A model generated the notes under the pieces. That model worked only from the letters and a program-made list of their open reading frames with translations. It was not told where the DNA came from and did no database searches. From Burkholderia paludis (GTDB lineage Bacteria; Pseudomonadota; Gammaproteobacteria; Burkholderiales; Burkholderiaceae): a stretch of 64,000 nucleotides of DNA. The stretch covers positions 62,001 through 126,000 of the forward strand of contig NZ_JPGL01000005.1 in the NCBI RefSeq assembly GCF_000732615.1, given 5' to 3'. Made by a program: the position numbers and the translations under genes. Of the stretch, positions 16,993-25,571 are shown one piece after another. The first letter of the stretch is position 1, and every line of letters starts with the position of its first letter.

Positions 16993-18228
16993 TCAGAACG
17001 CGACGAAAGGCGCCGGGCCGCCGCTCGCGGTCTTGTCCATCCCGATGTAGATCGTCCGGCCGTAGAAGTACGGCAGGCCGATGTCGAGCCACGCGGACGA
17101 ACCGAACGGGCCCGCGATGTCGTTGAACGCAAACGTCGACGAGTTCGCGAACAGCGAATCCGCGTTCGCGACGGACATCGACACCGTCGCGGCCACGCCG
17201 TTCTGGCCGCTCAGCGTCGCGGAATAGCTGGCCGGCGACGACGTCGGGCAGTAGAACTGCGGGTTCTTCGAGCAGGCCGTCTGGGACGAATCGTTGAAGA
17301 AGTACGCGTTCGAGCCCGTATCGAAGAACGCGGTCACGTTGCGTCCGAGGAACGTCGCGTTGACATCGCCCGTCGTGGTCGAGGTCATCACGGTCTTCCC
17401 GGTCAGGTCGGGCAGGCCGAAGGTCAGCGTGCCGGTCGCGCTCGCCTGCCCGCTGCTCGAAATGCCCGGCATCGTCACGCTCAAGCCGCTGTTGTCGGCG
17501 AAATGCGGCACCGGGTTGGCCACCTGCTGCGACACCGGCACGAGCGCGACCGTGCAGTTCGCGTTGTTGCCGTTCGGGCACGCGTAGTAGTTGTTGTTGC
17601 TCGACGACGTCGACGTCGCACAGGTCGTGCCGCAGTCGACCGGCGCCGGCCCGATGCCGAGGATCCCGTTCGCGCCGAGTGCGCTCGCCGAGTTGGCCGA
17701 CGCGCCGCCATTGGTGCACGAGCTCGGCACATTCGTCGTGCCGAGGTCGCCGATGATCTGCACGGGCAGCGAACTCGCCTGCTCGGAGCCGATCGACAGG
17801 TCGACCGTGCGCACCGATCCCCACGTGTAGCTCGACACGAACTTGCCGCACTCGGCGACCGGCGAGCCGCCGCTCGTCACCTGCGGCAGGCTGCCGAGCA
17901 CGCCCGACACCGCGCTGCCGACGAGCCGCAGCCCGTAGGACGCGGTATCGACGAGCACGTTGTTGACCACCTGGCAGTTCGACGTGCCCGGCGCGCAGAC
18001 CTTCAGGCTCACGGTCGGGATGTTGATCACGTTCGCGACGCCGGCGTTGACCGTGATGACGGCCGTGTTCCCGGAATTGCCGTCCGAGCCGGAACCGCTG
18101 TTGCCGTTGTTGCCGGTATTGCTGCTGCTGCCGCCGTCGCCGCCGCCGCAGGCCGTCACGAGCACGGCCGTCGCGGCCGCGAGGCCCAGCACGCCGAGCC
18201 AGCGCTTGAAGGTACGAGGAATTCTCAA
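16993..18228 (-). CDS. DUF3443 family lipoprotein with pepsin-like aspartic protease motifs
   Basis: A 411-residue protein recognised as DUF3443. The signal peptide ends in VTAC-G (Cys27), predicting a lipoprotein, followed by a Gly/Ser/Asn-rich linker to about residue 55. Two aspartate motifs then appear: VLVDTASYGLRL (Asp94) and AFFDTGSNAYFF (Asp303). A GANGILGIG segment (185-193) and a final AWLDIGLPYFYGRTIYIG (379-396) complete the picture. In pepsin-fold proteases the two DTG loops, the xDGILGLG strand and the WxLGDxFxR strand occur in the same order and at similar spacing. Several Cys pairs (78/85, 199/203, 217/225, 319/327) could form disulfides. The start is TTG behind GGGAGAG, 16 bp after the DUF2844 gene, so they form an operon. 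Family membership is established knowledge; the protease reading is my inference. Confidence 0.85.
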   Translation of the reverse strand: MRIPRTFKRWLGVLGLAAATAVLVTACGGGDGGSSSNTGNNGNSGSGSDGNSGNTAVITVNAGVANVINIPTVSLKVCAPGTSNCQVVNNVLVDTASYGLRLVGSAVSGVLGSLPQVTSGGSPVAECGKFVSSYTWGSVRTVDLSIGSEQASSLPVQIIGDLGTTNVPSSCTNGGASANSASALGANGILGIGPAPVDCGTTCATSTSSSNNNYYACPNGNNANCTVALVPVSQQVANPVPHFADNSGLSVTMPGISSSGQASATGTLTFGLPDLTGKTVMTSTTTGDVNATFLGRNVTAFFDTGSNAYFFNDSSQTACSKNPQFYCPTSSPASYSATLSGQNGVAATVSMSVANADSLFANSSTFAFNDIAGPFGSSAWLDIGLPYFYGRTIYIGMDKTASGGPAPFVAF

Positions 18229-18244
18229 GATCGCTCTCCCGCTG

Positions 18245-18748
18245 TCACTGGATATCGTTGCCGGTCAGACCGGCAGGCAACGCCGCCGGCAGCCACGCCT
18301 GGCCCGAGAAGGCGCCCATGTGGCCGCCCGTCCGGATCACGAGGCCGCTCGTCTCGACGGACACGGGCGCGCGCCAGCCGCGCGCCTGGTGCGCCGCCTG
18401 GACGCCGGCGGTGTACTGCGGGAAGTAGCTGCCGAGCAGCGACGCGAGATCCGGCATCGTCGGCCCTTGCCAGGCGAGGCCGAACACGCTGCCGGAGGCC
18501 GACGTGTATTCGTGGATGACGGTGCCCGACCCGAGCGTGATCTCGCGGACGGTATAGGTGGCCGTGCTGGCCTGCACGCCGTCCGCCGAACGCATCGCAC
18601 GCTGCAACGCGCGCACGGAGGCGGCCTGATCGTCCGCGGGCGGCGACATCGGCGCGCCGCCCAGTTCCGCATGTGCGTGGACGGCCCACAACACACCCAT
18701 TGCAGCCGTCGCGTGCGCGACGGCCCAGCCCAAGCGTTTCAGCTTCAC
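18245..18748 (-). CDS. DUF2844 family secreted protein
   Basis: A 167-residue product. The GTG at 18748 (after a GGGGGGGAA ribosome site) gives KLKRLGWAVAHATAAMGVLWAV followed by the signal cleavage site HAHA-ELGG, then a mature domain beginning ELGGAPM as in DUF2844 proteins. It carries TYTVREITLGSGTVIHEYTS and GSVFGLAWQGPTMPDL. The family is known only by its pairing with DUF3443 genes; no activity has been assigned. Together the two would act outside the inner membrane. It could be a chaperone, inhibitor or substrate of the neighbouring pepsin-like protein, which is only a guess from the constant pairing. Starts further upstream (251 residues) lack a signal. Confidence 0.85.
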   Translation of the reverse strand: MKLKRLGWAVAHATAAMGVLWAVHAHAELGGAPMSPPADDQAASVRALQRAMRSADGVQASTATYTVREITLGSGTVIHEYTSASGSVFGLAWQGPTMPDLASLLGSYFPQYTAGVQAAHQARGWRAPVSVETSGLVIRTGGHMGAFSGQAWLPAALPAGLTGNDIQ

Positions 18749-18956
18749 GTTCCCCCCCAAAGGGACTGGCTTCGTTGCCAGCGGTGCGGCCGTCGGGCCC
18801 GCGCCGCCTGCCAACTTATGAATCGTACGAATGACGGACGCTACGTTGCTGCTAATGCGTAGTATGCCTGCTGCGTGTGTCGAAGTGTCAATTTGACGCA
18901 GGACCGCCCGGTGCGTCGGAAGCGGCAAGCGGGGAAACGGTAAGGGGATGGTGCGA

Positions 18957-19003
18957 CGCATGCATCGGGCAGCGCCGCGACAACGCGGCGCGCAATGCAT
19001 GCG
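18957..19003 (-). terminator. Nested hairpin after cheZ, end of the mot-che operon
   Basis: Outer arms CGCATGCAT / ATGCATGCG enclose an inner stem GCGCCGCG / CGCGGCGC. It begins 7 bp past the cheZ stop, and no gene crosses it. There is no T-run. Confidence 0.55.
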
Positions 19004-19009
19004 GCAGGG

Positions 19010-19741
19010 TCAGAAGCCCAGGCTGGCGAGCAGGTCGTCGACCTGCCCCTGATCCTGGACCACGTCGGATTTGCCTTCCGGCGCGATCTGCGGGCCGTTC
19101 AGCAGCGACTCGGGGCTGCCGGTCGAGCTCATCTGCTCGGCCGCGAGCGCAGCCGCGGTGGCCGCGAACTGCTCGCGCCGCTCGGGCGCGATGTTCTCGA
19201 CGAGCACGATGAGGAGCTGCTGTTCGATCAGGTAGACCATGTCCATGATCTTCTTGATCACCTGCCCGGTGAGGTCCTGGAAATCCTGCGCGAGCATGAT
19301 CTCGAGCAGTTGCGCGCTGGTTGCCGAAGCCGACTCGGGCAGCGTGCGCAGGAACGCGCGCGTATCGTCCATCAGCTCGCGCACTTCCGCATGCTCGATC
19401 GGCGCCGCGTACCACTGTGCCCAGCGCGCGTCGAGCGCCTCGGCCTCGTTCTGGATGCGTTCCTGCATCGGCTTCGCGACTTCGATCGCATTCAGCACGC
19501 GCACGGCGGCCTGTTCGGTCATCGTCGCGACGTAGCGCAGCCGGTCGCGTGCATCGGGCACGGCTTCCGCCGCGCGCTCGACGTGCTTGTCGAGCCCCAG
19601 CTCGCGCATCGAATCGCGCAGCGTGCGCGTCACGTGGCCGATGCGCGCGAGGATGCGATCGCTCGCGTAATCGGCGCCTTCGGCCTGGCCGTCTGCGCTG
19701 AATCCGGCGCCGGTCAGCGCGGCATGGATCGGCTCGTTCAC
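19010..19741 (-). CDS. cheZ: Chemotaxis protein phosphatase CheZ
   Basis: A 243-residue dephosphorylase of phospho-CheY. The active region AQDFQDLTGQVIKKIMDMVY holds the catalytic Asp and Gln of the family (DxxxQ), within a long helical hairpin. The extreme C-terminus VDDLLASLGF is the CheY-binding tail seen in enteric CheZ. It starts with GTG one base after the cheY stop, so the two are translationally coupled. It is the last gene of the mot-che operon and is followed by a nested hairpin. Confidence 0.95.
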   Translation of the reverse strand: MNEPIHAALTGAGFSADGQAEGADYASDRILARIGHVTRTLRDSMRELGLDKHVERAAEAVPDARDRLRYVATMTEQAAVRVLNAIEVAKPMQERIQNEAEALDARWAQWYAAPIEHAEVRELMDDTRAFLRTLPESASATSAQLLEIMLAQDFQDLTGQVIKKIMDMVYLIEQQLLIVLVENIAPERREQFAATAAALAAEQMSSTGSPESLLNGPQIAPEGKSDVVQDQGQVDDLLASLGF

Positions 19742-19742
19742 G

Positions 19743-20138
19743 TCAGCTCCCGGCCTTCGCCATCTTGTCGATGATCTTGTTCAGCTTCTCGTCGAGCGTC
19801 GCGGCCGTAAACGGTTTCACGACATAGCCGCTCGCGCCGGCCTGGGCGGCCGCGATGATGTTCTCCTTCTTCGACTCGGCCGTGACCATCAGCACCGGCA
19901 GGTGCGTGAGCGTCGCGTCCGCGCGGATTTCCTTCAGCATCGCAAGCCCGTCGAGGTTCGGCATGTTCCAGTCCGAGATCACGAAGTCGTAGCCGCCGCC
20001 GCGCAGCCGCGCGAGGCCGGCCAGGCCGTCCTCGGCCTCGTCGACGTTCGAATAACCCAGTTCCTTGAGCAGGTTGCGGACGATCCGGCGCATCGTCGGG
20101 AAATCGTCCACCACCAGGATTTTCATGCTCTTGTCCAT
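19743..20138 (-). CDS. cheY: Chemotaxis response regulator CheY (partner of CheZ)
   Basis: A 131-residue single receiver domain that, when phosphorylated by CheA, binds the flagellar switch. It has the acid pair in [18 protein letters not shown], the phospho-acceptor Asp in [13 protein letters not shown], the switch Thr in [13 protein letters not shown] and the Lys in GYVVKPF, all as in E. coli CheY, with which it is highly similar. The start [12 protein letters not shown] follows AAGGAAC; a 16-residue longer reading is rejected. It is adjacent to cheZ and is the likely motor-binding CheY, as distinct from the divergent receiver at 27843. Confidence 0.96.
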   Translation of the reverse strand: MDKSMKILVVDDFPTMRRIVRNLLKELGYSNVDEAEDGLAGLARLRGGGYDFVISDWNMPNLDGLAMLKEIRADATLTHLPVLMVTAESKKENIIAAAQAGASGYVVKPFTAATLDEKLNKIIDKMAKAGS

Positions 20139-20205
20139 CGTCGTTCCTTTCCAGATTCGTTTCCAGCGGGACGCGTATCGTGGCACGCGCCCCGTGACAT
20201 TCCAT

Positions 20206-21297
20206 TCAAACGCGCTGCACCCGGTCGCCCATGGTCGCCAGGCGGGCCATCACGCGGCGGCTCATGTCGGCGAGCGGCGCGATCTCGTCCGCGCCGCCGA
20301 GCGCGATCGCCTCGCGCGGCATCCCGAACACGATGCAGCTTGCTTCGTCCTGCGCGAACGTGTGAGCGCCCGCGCGTTTCATTTCCAGCAGGCCGGCCGC
20401 GCCGTCGCGGCCCATCCCGGTCAGGATCACCCCGATCGCGTTCTTGCCCGCGTGCGTCGCCGCCGAGCGGAACAGCACGTCGACCGACGGGCGGTGCCGG
20501 TTGACCGGCGGCTCGTCCGACAGTTGCGCAATATAGTTCGCTCCGCTTCTCGCAAGCAACAAGTGCGCGTGCCCCGGCGCAATATACGCGTGACCGGGCA
20601 ATACGCGCTCGCCGTGCTCGGCTTCCTTCACCGCGATCCGGCACAGGCCGTTCAGCCGCTGCGCGAACGACTTCGTGAAGCCGGGCGGCATGTGCTGCGC
20701 GATCAGCACGGCCGGCGCATCCGGCGGCAACGGCGTCAGCACTTCGCGGATCGCCTCGGTGCCGCCCGTCGACGCGCCGATGATGATCAGCTTTTCGGTA
20801 CTGACGAGCGGGTTGTTGATCATCGGCGCGACCGCGTGGCTTTCCGCCGCGCGCGCGACGGCCTGCGGCTGCGGCGCCTGGCGCACGCGCGCGCGCGACG
20901 CCGCGCGGATCTTGTCGGCAAGCTTTTCCGCGTAGTCGAGCATCCCGTCGCGGATCCCGACGCGCGGCTTCGTCACGAAGTCGACCGCACCGAGTTCGAG
21001 CGCGCGCAGCGTGATTTCCGACCCGCGCTCGGTCAGCGACGACACCATCACGACCGGCATCGGCCGCAGGCGCATCAGCTTCTCGAGGAAGTCGAGCCCG
21101 TCCATGCGCGGCATTTCGACGTCGAGCGTCAGCACGTCGGGATTATGCTGCTTGATGAGCTCGCGCGCGACAAGCGGATCGGGCGCGGTCGCGCACACCG
21201 TCATGTCGGGCTGGCTGTTGATGATCTCGGTCATCAGGCTGCGGATCAGCGCCGAATCGTCGACGCACAACACTTTGATCTTTTGCACTGCGGTCAT
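20206..21297 (-). CDS. cheB: Chemoreceptor glutamate methylesterase/deamidase CheB
   Basis: A 363-residue two-domain protein. The N-terminal receiver has [12 protein letters not shown] and the phospho-site in [14 protein letters not shown]. The C-terminal methylesterase has the catalytic Ser in [14 protein letters not shown], the His in [14 protein letters not shown] and the Asp in [12 protein letters not shown]. Phosphorylation by CheA activates removal of methyl groups from receptors for adaptation. The ATG overlaps the cheD stop by 4 bp. Length is typical (about 350). The preceding operon gene order cheR-cheD-cheB is usual. Confidence 0.96.
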   Translation of the reverse strand: MTAVQKIKVLCVDDSALIRSLMTEIINSQPDMTVCATAPDPLVARELIKQHNPDVLTLDVEMPRMDGLDFLEKLMRLRPMPVVMVSSLTERGSEITLRALELGAVDFVTKPRVGIRDGMLDYAEKLADKIRAASRARVRQAPQPQAVARAAESHAVAPMINNPLVSTEKLIIIGASTGGTEAIREVLTPLPPDAPAVLIAQHMPPGFTKSFAQRLNGLCRIAVKEAEHGERVLPGHAYIAPGHAHLLLARSGANYIAQLSDEPPVNRHRPSVDVLFRSAATHAGKNAIGVILTGMGRDGAAGLLEMKRAGAHTFAQDEASCIVFGMPREAIALGGADEIAPLADMSRRVMARLATMGDRVQRV

Positions 21298-22019
21298 GCC
21301 TCCTGCTTTCTTGATAGGTTCGCCGCCCACCCGCCGCCGGCCGGCGCCGCGCCGCGCGCACCGAACAGCTCGATGCGCGGTCGCGCCGGCTGCGGCGCGG
21401 GCGGACGCTTCGCCGCGAACAGCTCGACCTGCGGACGCGACCGGGCGGCGCGTGCGCGATCGGCCTCGCGTGCGAGCGCGGCTTCGCGTTCGGTCACGCC
21501 CGGCACCTGCAGCCGCAGCTTCTTCACCATCGCACGCCCCGTCGTCGCCATGAACGCGACCTTGCGCGGATGCACGCCCTGCAGGTCTTCCGCCGTGATG
21601 CGGATGCGTTCGAGCGCGAGGTAGCGGCGCACGAAATCCGCGTTGCGGTCGCCGATGTTGATCGTCGTCATCCCGGCCAGCACGGCCGCGCCGCCGAACA
21701 CCTTCGCCTCGAAGCGTTCGCGGCGTCCGCCGGCCTTGATCATCTCGTTGATCAGCACTTCCATCGCGTACGCGCCGTAGCGCATCGATTCCGACGCGGC
21801 CGCGCCGGGATCGGCGCCGTCGTCCGGCAGCATGAAGTGGTTCATCCCGCCGATGCCCGCGTATGGATCGTGCAGGCACGCAGCCACGCACGAGCCGAGC
21901 ACGGTCATCAGCACCATGTCCTCGGACGTCGTGTAGAACTCGTTCGGCAACAGCTTCACGCCGGGACGGCCGAAGTGGGTGTCGAAGTAGCGATTGGTCG
22001 CGATCGGCAGGGCACTCAT
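21294..22019 (-). CDS. cheD: Chemoreceptor glutamine deamidase CheD
   Basis: A 241-residue deamidase that converts receptor glutamines to glutamates. The catalytic Cys is in [17 protein letters not shown] and the His in [30 protein letters not shown] is also family-typical. The protein is longer than most CheD (160-200): after about residue 190 there is an Arg/Ala/Pro-rich tail of some 50 residues containing two similar VELFAAK / IELFGAR pieces. The gene overlaps both cheR and cheB by 4 bp, implying coupled translation. Confidence 0.94.
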   Translation of the reverse strand: MSALPIATNRYFDTHFGRPGVKLLPNEFYTTSEDMVLMTVLGSCVAACLHDPYAGIGGMNHFMLPDDGADPGAAASESMRYGAYAMEVLINEMIKAGGRRERFEAKVFGGAAVLAGMTTINIGDRNADFVRRYLALERIRITAEDLQGVHPRKVAFMATTGRAMVKKLRLQVPGVTEREAALAREADRARAARSRPQVELFAAKRPPAPQPARPRIELFGARGAAPAGGGWAANLSRKQEA

Positions 22020-22999
22020 CCGCGCTCTCCAAGAGCTGGCGCGGCGCCCGCGGCACGCGCACGCACGGGGGACGGCATCGCGGACGCCTGCGCGCCACGC
22101 GGCCGCGCGCTCTGCGCGGCATCGCGCGTCAGTTCGTACACCGTCTGCCCGCGCAGCCGGAACGCCTGCGTGACATAGGTGAAGTTTTCCGAATGGCCGG
22201 CGAACAGCAGCCCGCCCGGCTTCACGAGCGGATCGAAGCGCGACAGCACCTGCCCCTGCGTCGGCTTGTCGAAGTAGATCATCACGTTGCGGCAGAAGAT
22301 CGCATCGAACGGCTTCTCGATCCGGTAATCGGCATCGGTCAGGTTCAGCTGCTCGAAGCGGATCATCGCGCGCAGCTCGGGCCGCACCTTCACGCGGCCG
22401 GACTGCGCGCCCGTGCCCTTCAGGAAGAAGCGCTTCAGCCGCTCCGGCGCCAGGTGCTTGACCTGGTCGTACGTGTAGATGCCGGCTTCCGCCTTCGCGA
22501 GCACCTGCGTGTCGAGATCGGTCGCGAGGATCGACGCGTTGCGCGCGGCCGATTCGCCGAGCGCCTCGATCAGCGTGATCGCGATCGAATAAGGCTCCTC
22601 GCCGGTCGACGCCGCCGAGCACCACACCGATACCGGCGCCGGCCGCCCCTTCACGAAATCCGCCAGGATCGGGAAATGGTGCGCCTCGCGAAAGAACGCG
22701 GTCAGGTTGGTCGTCAGCGCATTGGTGAAGGCTTCCCACTCGAGCGGATCGTCCTCCTGCTCGAGCAGGTCCAGATAGTCCCGGAAGGTGTCGAGGCCGC
22801 GAGCACGCAACCGCCGCGCAAGACGGCTGTACGCCATGTCGCGCTTGTGCTCGGACAGCGAGATTCCCGCGCGTTGATGAATCAGCGCGCGGATGCGTGC
22901 GAAATCCGCGCCCGTGAACGCGAAGTCGCGCCCCGGCTCGCCTGCGCGAGGCGAGGCATCCGGTGCATCGGGTCGAAACGGCGCGCGCGCGTGGGGCAT
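22016..22999 (-). CDS. cheR: Chemoreceptor methyltransferase CheR
   Basis: A 327-residue SAM-dependent methyltransferase of receptor glutamates. The N-terminal helical domain has [23 protein letters not shown] and [14 protein letters not shown]. The catalytic domain has [33 protein letters not shown] (SAM site) and [14 protein letters not shown]. The final 40 residues are Arg/Ala-rich and not conserved. It is 3 bp after the MCP gene, whose C-terminus ends in a WETF-type CheR-docking sequence, a functional match. Confidence 0.95.
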   Translation of the reverse strand: MPHARAPFRPDAPDASPRAGEPGRDFAFTGADFARIRALIHQRAGISLSEHKRDMAYSRLARRLRARGLDTFRDYLDLLEQEDDPLEWEAFTNALTTNLTAFFREAHHFPILADFVKGRPAPVSVWCSAASTGEEPYSIAITLIEALGESAARNASILATDLDTQVLAKAEAGIYTYDQVKHLAPERLKRFFLKGTGAQSGRVKVRPELRAMIRFEQLNLTDADYRIEKPFDAIFCRNVMIYFDKPTQGQVLSRFDPLVKPGGLLFAGHSENFTYVTQAFRLRGQTVYELTRDAAQSARPRGAQASAMPSPVRARAAGAAPALGERG

Positions 23000-23002
23000 G
23001 GT

Positions 23003-24967
23003 TTAGAAGGTCTCCCAGTCGTCGTCGGACGTGCCGGCCGTGGCCGGCGCCGGCTTCTCGCCGTTCAGCGCCGGGCGCACGAGCGCGGGCTTCGCGGCCG
23101 CCGGGGCGGCCGTTTTCGCGAGACGCGGCCCGTAGCCGCCGGCGGCGGTGCCGCGAGCGGCCGGCGCATCCTTCTGTACTGGCACGCCGGCATCGGCCGC
23201 GCGCTTCGGTTCATGGCCCGCGCCCGCGGCAGCCGACGCGGCGGCGCGCGGCGCCGATGCGGCGCGCCGCGCCGGTTGCGCGGCGGCCTGCGGGGCCGGC
23301 AGCGCGGCAGCCGGCGCCGCGTCGAAACGCGGCTCGGACGGCAGCGCCGGCACGGCTGCCGGCTCATGCGCGATCGGCCGCGCGACGGTGCGCGCCGGCG
23401 CGAACACGATGCCGCCCGCCACGCGCCAGCCCGACACGATCGCCTTCATCTGGCGCGTCTGCTCCTCGAGCGACGCGGCCGCGGCGGCCGCCTGCTCGAC
23501 GAGCGCCGCGTTCTGCTGCGTGACCGAATCCATCTGGCCGACCGCGCGGTTGACCTGCTCGATGCCGGTCGACTGCTCGTCCGACGCCGCGCTGATCTCG
23601 CCCATGATGTCGGTCACGCGGCGCACGGCCTGCACGATCTCGTCCATCGTCGAGCCCGCGCGCGCGACGAGCGCCGACCCGCTTTCGACCTTGTCGGTCG
23701 AATCGCCGATCAGCTGCTTGATTTCCTTCGCGGCGCTCGCGCTGCGTTGCGCGAGCGAGCGCACCTCGCCCGCGACCACCGCGAAGCCGCGGCCCTGTTC
23801 GCCCGCGCGGGCCGCTTCGACGGCCGCGTTCAGCGCGAGGATGTTGGTCTGGAACGCGATGCCTTCGATCGTGCCGATGATGTCGACGACCTTGCCCGAG
23901 CTCACCGCGATGTCCTGCATCGTCGACACGACCTGGCCGACCACCTCGCCGCCCTGCGTCGCGATGTCCGACGCGTTCACCGCGAGCTGGCTCGCCTGCC
24001 GCGCATTCTCCGCGTTCTGCCGCACCGTGCCCGTCAGCTGCTCCATGCTCGACGCGGTTTCCTGCAGCGACGCGGCCTGCTCTTCGGTGCGCTGCGACAG
24101 GTCGATGTTGCCCGTCGCGATCTCGCGCGCGCCGACGTCGATCGACTCGGTGCCGCGATGCACGGCCTGCACCATCGTCGTGACGGCGTCCTGCATCCGC
24201 TTGATGCCGCCGAACAGGCGGCCGATCTCGTTCGTGCTGAATACGTTCACCGGCTGCGTGAGGTCGCCCCCGGAAATGCGCTCGAAGTGCACGATCGCGT
24301 CCTCGAGCGGCTGCACGATCAGCCCGCGCAGCGCGAAGCGGATCGCGATCACGACGACGAACGCGAGTCCGATGCCGGCCGCGATCAGCCCGATCATCAG
24401 CGAGATCTGCGACTGCGTCGCGTCCTGGCGATCTTCCGCGCGCTTCTGCAGCGACGCGATCACGGCCGCCGACGCGTCGCCGTACGCGACGAACATCGGG
24501 CTGATCTTGGTATCGGCGACCGCGTGGAACGCGGTCATGTCGCCCGCGCGCGCGGCCGCGAATTCGGGCTCGACGCCTTCCTTCACGATCGCCGTGTAGC
24601 GTGCGGTGAGCTCGTCGATCAGTGGCTGCTCGACGCCGAGCTTCGGCGTCGCCTGGAACGCCTGCCAGTTCTGGTTCGACTTCGCGTACAGCTCCTGCGC
24701 GCGGTCGAGCACCTTGGCGGCCTCGGCCGTATTGCCGGCTTCCGTCAGCGAGCGGAAGCGGTCGAGCGACACGCGCGCGCGCAGCAGGTATGCGGACGTG
24801 TCGTCGAGCGTATGGATCGCCGGCAGGTCGACATGCGCGATCTCGTCGAGCGAGCGGCTCGCTTGATTCAGCGCGTACAGGCCGAGCCCGCCGACGGCTG
24901 CGGCCAGCGCCACGAGGATGAGTCCGACCGCCGTGAGCGTCGTGCGGATCGACCAGTTTTGCAACAT
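23003..24967 (-). CDS. Methyl-accepting chemotaxis protein with Tar/Tsr-type sensor and WETF tail
   Basis: A 654-residue transmembrane receptor. The first helix is about residues 8-30 ([19 protein letters not shown]), then a periplasmic four-helix Tar-like sensor (31-190), a second helix (about 190-212, [19 protein letters not shown]), HAMP (213-265), and the signalling coiled coil with the conserved tip [20 protein letters not shown]. After about residue 520 a long Pro/Ala-rich linker leads to the C-terminal DDWETF, which resembles the NWETF pentapeptide that tethers CheR. The ligand is unknown; the sensor type suggests amino acids or similar small molecules. Lying inside the che operon, it is likely the main receptor of this pathway. 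Confidence 0.93.
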   Translation of the reverse strand: MLQNWSIRTTLTAVGLILVALAAAVGGLGLYALNQASRSLDEIAHVDLPAIHTLDDTSAYLLRARVSLDRFRSLTEAGNTAEAAKVLDRAQELYAKSNQNWQAFQATPKLGVEQPLIDELTARYTAIVKEGVEPEFAAARAGDMTAFHAVADTKISPMFVAYGDASAAVIASLQKRAEDRQDATQSQISLMIGLIAAGIGLAFVVVIAIRFALRGLIVQPLEDAIVHFERISGGDLTQPVNVFSTNEIGRLFGGIKRMQDAVTTMVQAVHRGTESIDVGAREIATGNIDLSQRTEEQAASLQETASSMEQLTGTVRQNAENARQASQLAVNASDIATQGGEVVGQVVSTMQDIAVSSGKVVDIIGTIEGIAFQTNILALNAAVEAARAGEQGRGFAVVAGEVRSLAQRSASAAKEIKQLIGDSTDKVESGSALVARAGSTMDEIVQAVRRVTDIMGEISAASDEQSTGIEQVNRAVGQMDSVTQQNAALVEQAAAAAASLEEQTRQMKAIVSGWRVAGGIVFAPARTVARPIAHEPAAVPALPSEPRFDAAPAAALPAPQAAAQPARRAASAPRAAASAAAGAGHEPKRAADAGVPVQKDAPAARGTAAGGYGPRLAKTAAPAAAKPALVRPALNGEKPAPATAGTSDDDWETF

Positions 24968-25004
24968 TGCAGATTCTCCCGAAATTCCTGCGCGCGCGGC
25001 GCGC

Positions 25005-25538
25005 TTACCCGCCGAGCGTCTCGATCAGCGCCATTTCACGGCTCGACATCAGCTTCTCGATATCCATCAGGATCAGCATCCGGCCGTCGACCGTGCCGAG
25101 GCCCGTCAGGTATTCGGTCGTCAGCGTCGCGCCGAATTCCGGCGCCGGCATGATCTGGTCCGTCTGCAGCGTCAGCACGTCCGACACGCCGTCCACCACC
25201 ATCCCCACCACGCGGTTCGACACGTTCAGGATGATCACGACCGTCTGGTGGTCGTACTCGACGCGGCCGAGATGGAACTTGATCCGCATGTCGACGATCG
25301 GCACGATGATCCCGCGCAGGTTGATCACGCCCTTGATGAAATCCGGCGCGTTCGCGATGCGCGTGACGCTGTCGTAGCCGCGGATTTCCTGCACCTTCAG
25401 GATGTCGATCCCGTATTCCTCGTCGCCGAGGGTGAACACCAGGAATTCCTGGCCCGTCGCGTCGCCTTGTTCCGCGTCGCGGCGGCTCGTTGCCGCGTTC
25501 GCCGCGGCCGGATTGATCATTTGGACTTCAGCAGACAC
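25005..25538 (-). CDS. cheW: Chemotaxis coupling protein CheW
   Basis: A 177-residue adaptor joining receptors to CheA. The SH3-like double-barrel is seen as [47 protein letters not shown] and [20 protein letters not shown]. The GTG start at 25538 ([17 protein letters not shown]) is chosen behind a GGGGGC ribosome site; a TTG four codons upstream is less likely. It lies 33 bp after cheA and 37 bp before the receptor gene. Confidence 0.95.
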   Translation of the reverse strand: MSAEVQMINPAAANAATSRRDAEQGDATGQEFLVFTLGDEEYGIDILKVQEIRGYDSVTRIANAPDFIKGVINLRGIIVPIVDMRIKFHLGRVEYDHQTVVIILNVSNRVVGMVVDGVSDVLTLQTDQIMPAPEFGATLTTEYLTGLGTVDGRMLILMDIEKLMSSREMALIETLGG

Positions 25539-25571
25539 GTTTGCCCCCAATCGGTTGAATGGCGAGAGACA

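Noticed and set aside
21863..25153. Very long antisense open frame (about 1,096 codons) opposite cheD-cheR-MCP, and similar ones opposite cheA, GT41, flhA and others
   Set aside because: They are Arg/His/Ala-rich, run opposite well-supported genes with full family motifs, and arise from strong third-position GC bias that removes stops on the other strand.
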